A stretch of DNA of 64,000 bases from Symsagittifera roscoffensis (Eukaryota; Xenacoelomorpha; Acoela; Convolutidae). The stretch lies in the NCBI RefSeq assembly GCF_963678635.1, contig NC_087064.1:22304509-22368508 (forward strand), written 5' to 3'. Under the pieces are notes generated by a model. The model saw only the letters and a program-made list of their open reading frames with translations, did no database searches and was not told the origin of the DNA. The translations under genes and the position numbers were made by a program. This document shows, in pieces, positions 45,261-56,944 of this stretch (position 1 is the first letter of the stretch; each line of letters starts with the position of its first letter).

Positions 45261-47161
45261 TGTCCATCGCGTATTACAATGACAGGAGACTCAAAATTGG
45301 TTATCAAAAACCTGGAAAACACAATCACCTCCCCCCAGACAAAAAAAACTCAGCAAGAAAATTTTTGAAAAACAGTGATTCAGAGCGTTGAGCAAAATGT
45401 CAGTAGAAGTTTGAAGAAAGTGTATGGCGAAGCGATACAGGGGACTTCTGAAGATTTTTTGCTCTCGAAATACGAAAAAAATCAGAAAAAGCATGAGCCG
45501 AAAAAGAGCCGAAATTTTACCAGAATCTCCAAAAACATTAGAAGACATGCAAATTATAGGTGTATGGCGAAAAAAAAAACGAAATTAAAGCCGCTTTCGG
45601 AAGTCTCGATGCCGAAATCGAAGAAGATCCAATTTTTTCGCGATACCCAGATATCGGACAAATTTTCGCTTATTTGTGAAAGTTTTGGATTTTGACCAAA
45701 TTTCTTTAACTTTATGGAATGTGTTTGATCTGCCCCTGAATTTGAGGACAAACAACAAATGTGAGAGCCGGAATGGTGACTGGAACGCATCTGTTGGGAC
45801 AAAAAATCCCTGTTTTTGGACGCTTGTCCAAAAACTTGGAGAACAGGAACCAAGTTCGCGACTCAATATACGACGTATTTCTCGAGAAGAGGCATCTTAT
45901 ATTCAAAAAAAGAAGTATTGAGACCTCAATGAGAAAATTTACCGCCTAAAAAACTCATACTTAGATGGATTTTTGTCTTTGAAAAACTATTGGAAAGGTA
46001 TTTCTAATATTTGCAGTAATTTTCGCAAATAAATTTCATATAAAACGTCTTTTTATTTTTTTGGCTTGAAGTCCCTTTGGCTTGAATTCCCGTCGGCTTG
46101 TTGTCCTAGACCCACAAAATTGTACGAAACTTGTTTTTTTACTGATGCAGGATGAGTATCGATGAGCTTTCCCTTGTTCAATTTGAAATGATTTCTGAGC
46201 CGTTTGAAAACGGTACTTGTCGTTGAGACGCAGTGAGAGAGATCTTATTTGAGAGACGTTGAGGGAGATCTGAAAGCTTCCAGTGCATTGTGACAAATCT
46301 GAAAAAAACTTTGATCAAAAAAAACTTTTATCAAATAGTTTTATCAAATATTAAATTTTTATCAAAATTGGCAAGAAAATAATATTTCGAAGTAAAGTAC
46401 ATTTTTTCAGATAATGCTTCAAAAACAGGGAAAAAATTGAAATTTCTGGAGAAAAGCTGGAAGCTGTCTGGAAACGAAACATGCCGAAAGCGTTTTTCAG
46501 GTAATTTTTTTGTAGATTTTTTTCGAAATGAATAATTGAATTTTAACAATATTACTTTTAAGCTTAAGATCAAACCCCGGGTCAAACTTATCCGCAATTC
46601 AATGTTTTGACTGATCATTTTTTGTCTGTTTTTGTAAGTATAAAAACTATAACTCGTACCTCATATCTGAGGACTTTGTCATCATTCCACCATCAGTTTA
46701 TGATAACTGTGCTGAAACATTTTTCAACTTAGCCCAACTTGTTTTTCGTCTATGCTTGACTTGTGTGTTGACTGTGTTCTGCCTGTTTTTCATCTACGCG
46801 TTACCTAAATTTTGCTTTTCTCGAAGAAAATTGGGTATTTTTTTGTTTGTGCTCGACCTATATTTTGAACCTATTGACTTTGATATTGCGCTATTATCGC
46901 TATTTGAGAACTTATTAATTAGTTTTGAAGGAAAATATAAAATGTTTAGTAAAAAATACTTAAAAACCAAAGCAGACGGTCTGTGCAAGAAGATAAATAA
47001 AACTCTAGGGCTTAAAAGGGCTTTTATCGTTTCCATTTGATGTACACATATCGGGGTTGGACGAAGTTGTTCAGTGCTGCCGTGATTTTGGTATTTTGTA
47101 GTATGTAGTAGTATTAACTAAATATGAAAGTATTGCTCGGCCAAAGAGCTTTTTTATTATT
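45261..47161. other. AT-rich stretch with no recognised gene
   Basis: Frames open on both strands at 45,554-45,949 overlap one another and carry no motif. A small TTTTATCAAA cluster is at 46,325-46,370. A hydrophobic 94-codon plus-strand frame lies at 46,756-47,040. Confidence 0.5.
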
Positions 47162-47634
47162 GTTCCGACTTTCGCAACGAAAGAAACGGAATATTTGTGC
47201 TCGGGGTGGTTTTTTTTGTTCCGACTTTTGTAACGAAAGTAACGGAATATTTGTGCTCGGGTGGGTTTTTTCTTCAGAAAAATTTCAACTTTTTAACTAG
47301 CCATTTTTGACGGAATTTTTTACCTTATTCGAAAGACATTGTTGTCCTAGGCTTAAATTTGAAAAGATATATCACCTGTGATCATTTTTCGTAAAGTTAT
47401 GGGGGTTTAAAGATTGTGATTTTGGCCAAATTGGGACAATTAACGCGGAATATATTTCGCGCTATTAACACGTAAGCGAGATTTAATCCGTCCTTAGAAA
47501 TCGGAACTTCAGATTTATTTAGAAAAAAAAACTTTAGATTTATTTTATTTTACTCAAGTATTCCTTGTTATTACTGCAACATAGACCTTAAAAGGCAGCG
47601 GGAACATTCAGGGAATCGCCCTGAGACTAGCAGT
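47162..47634 (+). mobile_element. Helentron-type non-autonomous element, copy 2, doubled 5' end
   Basis: It shares its whole length with copy 1 at 37,301: 5' GTTCCGACTTT, the TTTGACGGAATTTTTT core, the GGGACAATTAACGCG segment, and a 3' GGAACATTCAGGG hairpin (TCAGGG-AATCG-CCCTGA, 47,608-47,624) followed by CTAGCAGT. The first 56 bp are present twice in tandem (starts at 47,162 and 47,218). Confidence 0.7.
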
Positions 47635-48553
47635 TGTATATTTTTGTAGAACAACGGATGTTTCACAATGATTTTGCGGAATGAGAGTGTAAAAAGATGA
47701 CAAGGAGAATGTGCATCATTGGTTGTTTTCAATGGCAAATTTCTTCAGTACCTTCACAAACTTGACTGTTGGTTAAAAACACTCTTTAAAACACTTTTTA
47801 TACTGCTTGGGTTAAGTTGGCTCTTTGTTTTTGCAGTTTTTTGCGGAAACTTATTTTTGATTGTACTTATTTAGTATTGATGTACACTAAGGTTATTCAG
47901 AGTAAATTTAGTGAAAGTTAGAGTAAGCGTAGATGCTGCATGGGGGGTTAGTGCGGCTATAGAGCAATCTGAGGATATCATTTATTTTCTGGTACGTGAG
48001 ACCAGCAATGAGAACATACTAGAGGCGGTTTGTGCGATTAAGTTGAAGATCATTACAATTTTTTCTTTTTTCTTCACAAATTTTTTAGACCTTGTTTTTT
48101 GTATAATTTTTATCTTGAACGAAAAAAAAAACAGATTATTTGTTTTAAGCCACAAGGGCTGTCTTGTGCAAGGACTCTTTTCCCATGTTGATTATCAGAA
48201 AATTATCAAGCATTTTTAAAGCGTAGTTTTAAAGCAATTTCAAGTGGTTGAAAAATGTTATCATTTTTTGAAGTAGGAAAACTGTCATTCACAGTTCTTT
48301 TGTTTGATTAAAATTGCTTTGTGTGCAAAGAAAAATTTACTACCCTGGAAAATGTGTCGTGCAAAACTAAGTTTTTGATTGAAAAGATGTGATTTTAGGG
48401 TAGCGTAAAGAATTGAGGAGGAAAAATGCTTGTTTTTATGAATGATTTATAAATTAGTATAGCACAAAGTTTACTGATTTTACTTTTACATAAAACGCGC
48501 AAAAGGACGACTTGAGTTCTGTGAAATTTTGCAAGACCTGTGACTTCGTTTGG
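47635..48553. other. AT-rich stretch with no recognised gene
   Basis: Includes a 55-bp segment (about 47,925-47,985) related to 51,528-51,585, and a motif-free plus-strand frame at 47,911-48,219. It ends at the sequence gap. Confidence 0.5.
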
Positions 48554-48753
48554 NNNNNNNNNNNNNNNNNNNNNNNNNNNNNNNNNNNNNNNNNNNNNNN
48601 NNNNNNNNNNNNNNNNNNNNNNNNNNNNNNNNNNNNNNNNNNNNNNNNNNNNNNNNNNNNNNNNNNNNNNNNNNNNNNNNNNNNNNNNNNNNNNNNNNNN
48701 NNNNNNNNNNNNNNNNNNNNNNNNNNNNNNNNNNNNNNNNNNNNNNNNNNNNN
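48554..48753. other. Assembly gap, 200 N
   Basis: Exactly 200 unresolved bases, a usual placeholder length, so the true distance across it is unknown. Confidence 0.99.
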
Positions 48754-48839
48754 TGTTTAGTGCAGTTGCAACGTATTAGGTTTCATAAAATCTTACATTT
48801 TACTTTCAATTTTTATAAATTTTTTGTCTTACACCCTGT

Positions 48840-49115
48840 TTTCTTCCTCCCTGTTTACGCTCCCCCCCCCCCCTTGTTTACCCCCCCCCCGTTTACCTCC
48901 CTGTTTACACCCCCACCTCCCTGCCAGTTTACCACAACCACCATTTGCACCCCCCTTAGGGTGGATTATTTATTGTTAGACTTTGGGGGAGGGGGGGTTT
49001 ATGATTTACACCCCTCCAGTTTACCCCTTCTCATTTTACCCCCCCCCCCCCCCCCTCCCATCTTAGTTTAACCCCCCATCCCCCCCCCCCCCCCCCTCCC
49101 CCCCACCGAGTAACC
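48840..49115. repeat. C-rich low-complexity tract with GTTTACCCCC words
   Basis: Long C-runs alternate with the word GTTTAC or TTTACACC on the plus strand, and one inverted G-run occurs near 48,985. The complement has many G-runs able to form quadruplexes. It lies next to the assembly gap, which fits difficult sequence. Confidence 0.9.
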
Positions 49116-49399
49116 TTCCTCCCCTTGACGATAATGGCATGAAGACTTTGATAATCCTTTTTTAGCTGCTTTTTTTTAGTTCTTGCAGATGCAGAACTTG
49201 GATTGTGACTATTTTGATTTTGTTTTTTGTCATTAAAATATCTTCAGATTTCTTGCTCCTTACTTGCTTCTTTTCACTTAACTATTGGTTTGTTAGTTTT
49301 CTGAGAAAAAAGCGTGTTTATAGTATCGAAGTGATCGCCCGCATAAAATTGCTGCTCGCAAAAATTGAATTATAAACCAAAACTTTTGTTTTGCATTTA

Positions 49400-49745
49400 G
49401 AGAAAATTGTGATAGCTGATTGTGACAAGTCTACTCTGCAAAATTACTTGAAGCAGGAAGACAAACAATACTTCTTGGGCCGCAAAATCGGCCTGATTGT
49501 TGACGAGTGTTTGGTGTCATCGCTGCAGGAAACGCTCCAAATAGGAGACGGACTGGTGGGTTTGTTTCCATACTTCGATTTGGTGTGCATGAACGTATCG
49601 ATCGGAGGTCAAATGGAGTGCAGACATGGGTTTTATGGCATCATGTACCCCGCTGGCTTCCGCAGATATGTGCTCAACGTGGGATACAGAAGCAGCAGCA
49701 GTATTCTGCACTTCAACTCAAAGATGCTGCACAGAATAACAAGGT
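49400..49745 (+). CDS. Probable internal exon of an unidentified cellular gene
   Basis: A 115-codon open stretch follows an acceptor-like TTTTGCATTTAG (ending about 49,401) and meets a donor-like AACAAG-GTGACC at about 49,745. Composition is clearly GC-richer than its surroundings. The predicted segment is balanced and globular-looking: Lys-Ile-Val-Ile-Ala-Asp near the start, a Leu-Gly-Arg-Lys-Ile-Gly-Leu-Ile-Val-Asp-Glu stretch, then several Cys and aromatic residues. I do not recognise a family. The partner exons are not visible, and the gap and Gyp-C flank it. If no splice is used at 49,745 the frame ends at 49,747. Confidence 0.45.
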
Positions 49746-50439
49746 GACCGTGTTTTATCAAGGTTTTCCCACGGGTTGTTAGGATAATTTTGGCAATCTT
49801 ATTGATGATTAAGACTTTCTGACCAAAAAAAAATAAAAAATTATCTGGAACTCTCGTTTTTTGAAAATCTGCGCATAACTAAATCAAAATTTCAAAACTT
49901 TCCAATGATTATCAATCATTAGCAACTTTAGGCGAAACATAAAGTAATTTAACACACTTAATTAAGCGCCTATAAACAAAGAAATTAACTCGCAATCATC
50001 AGTTTTTGGTCTAGAAGAAAAGAAAATTTTCAAAATTTACCATTAAAGATACATGATTTAAGTTTTGTTCGGTTTATTTTCATGGTATAGAAAAGGTTTG
50101 ACTAGCATTTTTTATGTATCTCACAGAGCCTTTTTGAGATCCAGTATGGTGCAGCTACAAATAGTTCCGTATAAATCAGTAGTTCTGTTTAAACAAAAAC
50201 AAAAAATGACTGGTGAACTTATCTAGTTTGTAGCACTAATTAATAGACATGCGTGCGTTTGACATTCATAATTATACGAAGGTTGCCATGGCGCATTGAA
50301 AATAGCTGACGAAACATTGAATTGTATCTCGCTTAATTTGTTTAAGTGGCCTATAAACTATGATAGGTTCATAATTTTCTGTTGTCGACACAGTCTCTTT
50401 TTCTCAGTAGCCGGTATGTACTCCTGCGTATTTGCCTAA

Positions 50440-50849
50440 TGAGTTATGACCGAAGTTTAACTCATAGAGTAATTTCGGATAGGGTACACCGTCTGCTGTC
50501 ACGCTATCTTATTTTCGGCCGGATAGATTCGTGCAACTTCTTAGTCTAATACCGATCCTAATCTTACTCTTATATCTACTAGTCTCAGGGTGTTTAACTA
50601 GTCTCTGCTAGGCTCAATAGATCTAGAGTATACTGGCTTATTGCGATTGCTAGAAGGTCTCTTGGAGAGGTAACTAATTTCTAAGTTAAATTCAAACCTC
50701 TCTGGTGCTGAAATTACAAGTAATTTCAGCACTTATAAATAAGTGGGTTGTTAGTTAGATGGATCATGATTGGTTAATATTAAATATTTTATAGTGATAA
50801 AAAATCCAATTTATAACCAATAATAAAAAGTAGTTTAGATCTGGTTCCA
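50440..50849 (-). repeat. Gyp-C 3' LTR
   Basis: 410 bp, the 3' LTR in coding orientation. On the minus strand it is preceded by GGATGGG, a short purine-rich stretch that could be the polypurine tract. It contains a perfect 13-bp-stem palindrome at 50,705-50,732. Confidence 0.93.
50705..50732. promoter_or_regulatory. Perfect palindrome in the Gyp-C 3' LTR
   Basis: GTGCTGAAATTAC, a 2-nt loop, then GTAATTTCAGCAC. On the minus strand it lies just after a TATTTATAAG-like word, so it could fall near the start of the transcript. The role is unknown. Confidence 0.7.
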
Positions 50850-50997
50850 CCCATCCGGGGTTTACAGAGTTTTGAATCTTTTATCTTCTATCTGTAATGA
50901 AAATGGATGATGGTCGTTGGTATTTGGCGAGCATCATTTCTTGTTTTGTTCTTGGAGATGAAAGCTCCAGGAAGCTGGAGTCGTCGATAGGAAGTTG

Positions 50998-51297
50998 TTA
51001 GTTTGTTTGTTCGACGATGGCTGCGATCGCCGGTGAAATCAATCTGATTTCAAAATGGTTTGCTATGATTGTTTGTTCTGCTTGGGCGGAGAACTGATCG
51101 AGTATCACTCTTGTCTGGGAATGGCGTGAAGATCGTGTTTGGAGGGAATGCCTTGTAACTCGGATCTGTACGTATACTTGAACATCGAGTTGGTCATTGG
51201 TCTGATTCAATGAAGTCCTTTTCTGCGAAGTCAAGTCGTACTCTAAATCCTTTTTTGAGTCGTGATTGTGAGCGGCATGTAGGTTGTGTTTAGCCAT
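50998..51297 (-). CDS. Small hypothetical ORF next to the 3' LTR
   Basis: Open for 99 codons from an ATG at 51,297. It is His-, Gln- and Ser-rich with no recognised domain or membrane segment. It is the last frame before the 3' LTR and, unlike the others in Gyp-C, has no break. It could be an accessory gene or chance. Confidence 0.3.
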   Translation of the reverse strand: MAKHNLHAAHNHDSKKDLEYDLTSQKRTSLNQTNDQLDVQVYVQIRVTRHSLQTRSSRHSQTRVILDQFSAQAEQTIIANHFEIRLISPAIAAIVEQTN

Positions 51298-52449
51298 TCT
51301 GTAGGTTGAGTGTGATGTTGTCGTCTAGTCTTTGGATGCTCGTCTTTGCGGTTGTTCGCGATCTATGTATTGCATATTATAATTAACATTTTATAAAATT
51401 TTGTTAATTCTATTTTTTAGTAGTGATTTTGGTTAATTGTTTTCCCAAAGGCGTTTTAGTTTTAGTTCAGTTATTTTTAAGAGTTACTCACCCTTGAGTA
51501 CCTCTTGTCAAAAATATGATGTGGTCACAAAGCGTGGATGTAGCACGGTGGGTTAGGCCGGCTATAGAGCATGCTCAGGACGTCCTCTCTGGTGGGTTAG
51601 GCCAGGAGTGGGAGTATGATTTCTTGCTGATTTTTTAAGGGGTCCTGTTTTGTGCTAACGTTTTTGTTATTTTATTTATAGTTTTCCTTTTGTTACTTTG
51701 GTTGTGTCCTTTTCTCATAAGTCAAATTTTTTTTGTTTGGTCTTGTCTTGCGACTTTTTAGTGTTTTATGATTTCTTTTTTAGACTTGGTAATAGTCTTC
51801 AAAAGCATAAATTATCCAGTTTTAAGCTGGTTTAATCCGGTTTGTGTACCGTAGGTTTCTTTTCTTAGTCATGCTGTTAGTTTGTGGTTTATGGTGTTTA
51901 GTTAACTGCATTGGTTAGTTTGGTTATTATATAATTCCATTCCAACCGGGTTAAAGGAAAGTTGGAAACCTGTTATCGCTTGTTTGAGTTGTTGTTAGTG
52001 CAAAAATAAAACTTAAATTCATTATTTAAAACAATTCTTCCTGGGCGAGTTGTGCGATTGTGGATAGAATTATTGTGCGGGTGAACAGAAGATATATAAA
52101 AGGTTAGTACTGCATTTCTTTGAATAAATTTACTACTTTAAATTTAAATTTTACTGCTTTGTGGGGATTGAAAATTATAAATTGATTATTATCTTTTTGA
52201 ATTTTACTACATTTAGGGAAATAATTTATAGATGAATTTATTGCTTTCGAATTGAATTTTACTGCATCATTTAGTGCTATAGGTTTAATAGAGTTCAATC
52301 TGAAAAAAGAGTCTGTATTTTTATTTCTTTTTTCTTCTTGTTGTAGGTGATCATGGGTGAAGACTACAGAAAATGTAAACTAATTATAAAGAATGGTTAG
52401 TTTTTATTTTAAATTAGTTAGATTTTAAAATATTAAATTCATACTTACC
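51298..52449. other. Gyp-C non-coding stretch between ORF X and the last small ORF
   Basis: AT-rich with T-runs. It contains the 55-bp segment at 51,528-51,585 related to 47,925-47,985, and a repeated GTGGGTTAGGCC word. No frame of note. Confidence 0.5.
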
Positions 52450-54324
52450 TTAGTCGTCGGGGAAAAATCTGTGCGGGAAAACATTGTGAATAGCGTCTGA
52501 TGTAGTTAGTAATTTTGCTAGTATGTGTATGATATTTTTAGTTTGCACCAGTGGCCAAAGCAATTGAAGTGCTTTTATGGTTTTTAGTTCTTCGGTGCCT
52601 ACTGCAAATTCATGAGGTGTGATCTGGATTAGATTGTAAATTTTATGATTGTCTTTAGTGTTGTGGATGAATTCTAAAATGGGTACTCGTATAGGTTGAA
52701 TATATTCATGCGGGACTATTAGGGGACGGGCTTCTTCGTCGTTGAAAGCCTTGGTGAGGGGACAATATATATACATCTGGGTGATCGGGTCGTAATTCCG
52801 GAGGATGCCTTGAAGGTTAGTATTTTTAATACAATACGTGAAGTTTAGAAAAAATGGTGATGTGTATTTAGAATTGATAAACTGAAATCTGTGGTGGGGT
52901 TGTCGCGATGGTGTGTGTAAATGAAAATGATTTTGGATAAATCGATAATATGTGTAGGTGTGCGTTTGTTTAGTTCGTAACATGATCTCGTGTGAACAGT
53001 GCAAACACGTTCTTTTGGTGTGAGAAAATGAAATTTTAGTGAAAAAGTTTGAAATTTTTTGTGAAATGTGAAATGATTCGTATGCTTGAATATCTGATAA
53101 TGCTTCTGAAATAACGTGATCATGCTTTTTATCTAGTATGTTAAGTGTGAATAAGTAAGGTGTTTTTATGAAAAATTTCTCTGTTAGTTGTGGGCTAGCA
53201 AACTGATCGTCGTCAAGAAATTGGTCTTGATTAGATCTAATGATGTTATATCATAATATTCAATTGAAAAGTCGTTAGCTCGGGTGCAGTGAATGTTTTT
53301 AGTAATTTCTTATATCCTACGTATGTAAATTGTCTGGGTGAGAGTGCTGTGGTTAATCTGAATAATTCGTCCTTATTTCTCTCAATATCTTTTGTGGTGT
53401 TATAGAGTGGTAGCGTAAGGAGGCTAGTAAAATTATAATAAGCTGTCCAATGAAGTGTGGGTATTAATACATGTTCATCTACAAAGTGACGTGGTTCAGG
53501 GTTAGGGTAGGATTGATTTAGTGAATATTGGGGAAATAAAGGTGGGGTTATTTGAAGATAATTTGTAGTATTGGTGTGGTCTGGATGGTTAATATATTCT
53601 CGGGCGGTTCCGGGTTTGGATGAAAACGGGTGATTTGGGAATTTTCGTTTAAGGTTCCATAAGCTCGGTTAGTACTAGTGGATGTTTCTGTTGATGTGGA
53701 TGATTGAGCGAGTGATGGAGTGTTATCTGAAATTGGTGTAGGTGTTGGTGGATTTGATGATGTGATTGTTTATGATAGTTGGTGAATGATGAGAGTGTGG
53801 GGAGATAGTAACTGTTGTTGTAATGTTACAAAATTATCTAATTCATTAGAAACTTGAAAATTCTCTAGGGAATTGTTGATGGATCGTTCGTTATGAAATG
53901 GGGAGTAGGTTGGAATCACTTGAGAAGGAGTGTAGGGAGATGTACATTGGTTTTGAGGTTGAATAGGTTGAAAAGGGGGTTTTGAGAAGGCTGAGGAGGT
54001 GGTTTGGGTGTGGGTAGAAGGGGATGGTTCGGAGTCTGCAAATTCATTGGGAGTTTCTACATCGGAGTTATTAAATTGTGATATTGTTTGAAAAACTGTG
54101 ATATCTGAGTTAGTATCAGAATTCATGCCTGATGATGTACTAGTTCGTGGTGAATCAGGTGGCGGAAAGCAAAAAGTGGGATAATATGGATGGGATTTTG
54201 AAGGTTGGCAGGGTGGGAGTTTGATCGGTGGAGTGATCCAATTTGTCTGCTCATCGTGGGCTGAAAAAATGATTATTTTGAGACTGAAAAGTTGTGGTAT
54301 GGGGCTGTTTAATAATTTGTTCAT
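52450..54324 (-). pseudogene. ORF X: long unrecognised ORF downstream of env
   Basis: From the ATG at 54,324, a Pro/Ser/Thr-rich, low-complexity N-terminal part (about 185 codons) meets a TAA at 53,770 and continues in the same frame. After a frameshift near 53,650 a folded-looking region runs to about 53,250; after another near 53,245 a continuous frame runs to the TAA at 52,450. Together this would be roughly 600 residues. The C-terminal part has a Cys-X2-Cys near 53,005, many aromatic residues and a conserved-looking block rich in His, Ile and Pro. It overlaps the end of env by 74 bp in another frame. I recognise no family. Sustained open coding texture through the breaks argues it was once a real gene. 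Confidence 0.6.
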
Positions 54325-56853
54325 TTTGGGGGTGTTGTGTCACTATAAGTTGAATAGGGCTTTGTACGTGACTTGGTCTTATGTTTGGGGGGTTTGTGAT
54401 TGCTAAGTTCCTAAAATTTCGTGAGACTAATGATAATGGATGGTTATGATGGAGGTTTGGTAAGTGTGGTGCTGTGGGTAATGCATTTGTTTTATTGTTT
54501 GATTCGTCGCATGTGTTCGGGTTTGTTGATTGTTTTGTATTGTATTCTTTGATTTGTGCGTCTAAGAGGATTTTATTTATTGATGATGAAAATATTCCAA
54601 AAAATCCATCAAGTAATATGCGTGCTACGCTGGCTTGTTGGTTTACTTGTGTATGTATTGCACATGTGTTATAGATTCCTTTTAATAATGAGAAAAAAAA
54701 TCCAATAAAGTTAAACATAGCGTATAAGATAGTCAATCTTTCTAAGATGTAATATGGCCATCCTAGAAAGGCAAGGATTTCATTTTTTAAGGTTACAAAA
54801 CTAAAAATGTTTATTGGTGAGATATCTTGTGGTCTATATATTTAACCGTTTAAATATATGTAACCTTTAAAGTATTTAAAACATCCGCTGTAGTCTTGTG
54901 TATAAATGTCCGAAAATCCTGCGGTTTCTGCAAGTTTTCTTAAATTTTGATCTATTGATTGTCGTTGTATGGTGTCCATTTGTGTTAGTAGTTCCTGAAA
55001 TTGTTGTGTACGAATGTCATGTTGTATATCTGATTTAGAGTAGATTCCTATTGATTGTAGATCAATATTAGGTTTCGAGCAATAGTTCGAATACTTTCAG
55101 GTGAAAACTTTTTTAATGGTTGCATTAATGTTGACATTTTATTAGTAGGTAGTATTTTTCTTCGTCGAGATTTAATTGTACGACGTTGTGGCTGTTTTCT
55201 GATCCACATGGGACTGCGGTATCCCAAAAATATGTTCGTCTTGAAAGTGTATCAACAAAATGAACTTTAATTTTATAGAATATTGGGATTCTTTTGTAAC
55301 AAAGATTGTCTTCAAAAATATAATGGTGATACTTTTTTGGTGCAAGTTTAAAACCATAAAATATTTCCTTCATAGTCAACGAAGTTTGATCTTTCTCCGG
55401 ATAATTATTATCCTGCGTAAGGTATTTTTAGAACTGCTAGTGCGAGTGATTGTAGAATCTGAGTTCTTTCTAATTCACATAGTTGATGTAGTGTTTCTAA
55501 TTCTGGAAGTGACATTTCTTGAAAAATTCTATTAATTGTGTAGTCTAATTTCATATCCAACTAGATTTCATAGTGTATTGCGCCAAAATATGTATTATTC
55601 AATAGTGATAACTCTTGTAATCTTGTGCTTTTAGTGTCTCGTGGTTTGACTTTTCCACCAGGATTTCCTGTGTTTTAGGAGGTTTACTGGGATGTAAGAT
55701 GTTCCTTCATTGAGAGGGTGGTGTGTTATATGAGTGGTGTATTTTAATTTTCCAGTTGTCATATCGAAACTTTCGTCGTATTCGACAAGTATTTCGGAAT
55801 ATTGTGTTTTAAGGAGTGGATTTTGATATCTACATGCAAATTCTGTTTCGTGGTAGATTTGAAAGCGTGTTAATTTGTTTTCTTCTATATTATGAATGTT
55901 TCTAAATTTAACATTGCGGCTTCGTATTGGACTTGGATTGACATTGTCAAATGGGATGGATTCAATAAAATGTTTTTCATGGAATTTTATCATTCGAGCG
56001 TGGATTTTTGCTACTTGAAATGTTGTACAAGTGTCTTCGGGAAACCAAACAATTGTTGCTTATGTTCTTGTTGTAGGGTCACAATAGCCTTGGTCATTTT
56101 TGCAAGGTTGTCTGATGCCTTGATAATTTATTGTATTATCTTTTAAATCTCTTGTATTTTTTCGAGTTGTGTTTTCCAGTCAAAAAACATTATTTCTTGG
56201 TATCCTTTATTTTTCGTATCTGCTTTGCAGTTTGAAAGATTATTTATTCCAATATGTGGTATCCAGTGTTTGTCGTGAAAATCATAAATTAGTCGTCCGT
56301 GTGCGCCGTTGTATGGATATTTTTCGTCTAGTTTAATATGTCCTTGATATCTTTCAAGTTCTGCTTGATGTACAGAATCGGCAAAGACTTGAAAATTTAC
56401 TATTTTTCTGTCTGTGTTTTTATTTCTTGTTAGATTTAGTCTGAGTAACTCGTTTTTACAATCGTCGGGGCTTAGATGTAAAAGTCTTTCTATGTTACTC
56501 TGGTAAAATGATTCGTGATCAAGTCGATTTTTATTTCCGTTGGAAACTTGTGAACAATGTACTTTCTTTTCGGAAAATGTTGCTGTAAACTTATATCCTG
56601 TGACTGTTGTTGCTCGGGCTTTTGAATACAATGTTGCTATTACATTTGTAGTTTCTATAGCTTGTGGTTCTGTTTCGCATTGTGTTGCTTGGTTTGTTGC
56701 ATATTTGTGTAGCATTTTTGGTTCATTTTCCTCACAATCGTAGTGTGTTACTAACAAATCCTGAAGTCCTGTGCGGTGAGATGGATTTCTGTTTTGTGCG
56801 GAAAAAATAAGAAACAGGATGTGTTGAAATGTTAATATTTTTAGAATATACAT
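54251..56853 (-). pseudogene. env: Gyp-C envelope-like glycoprotein gene, broken
   Basis: It begins at the ATG 56,853 with a hydrophobic signal-type N-terminus. A Cys-containing ectodomain-like region (236 codons to 56,143) follows. It resumes after a one-base shift (about 56,130-55,631, with a TAA near 56,055), then at 55,379-55,125 and from about 55,060 to 54,251. The last part has a strongly hydrophobic segment near 54,720-54,680 fit for a membrane anchor and a tail of about 140 residues. Position after integrase and this layout match env genes of env-bearing Gypsy elements. At least three frame changes and two TAA stops prevent full translation. Identity as env rests on layout and general resemblance, not on a catalytic motif. 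Confidence 0.72.
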
Positions 56854-56944
56854 GTGTATGATAATCCTGAATATGAGTTATAAAAGTGATATATCCAATT
56901 GTGTTTTTGGTATATCTGTCGTATTTATATATGAATTCAGTCGT

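Noticed and set aside
45554-45949. Cluster of frames on both strands as a candidate gene
   Set aside because: Frames overlap in five registers without splice support, motif or compositional change.
48512-49071. Frames running through the N gap
   Set aside because: They are open only because N bases hide stops.
51500-51640. tRNA or 5S rRNA gene
   Set aside because: Only a D-arm-like word is present; no cloverleaf, no B box and no 5S internal control region could be drawn.
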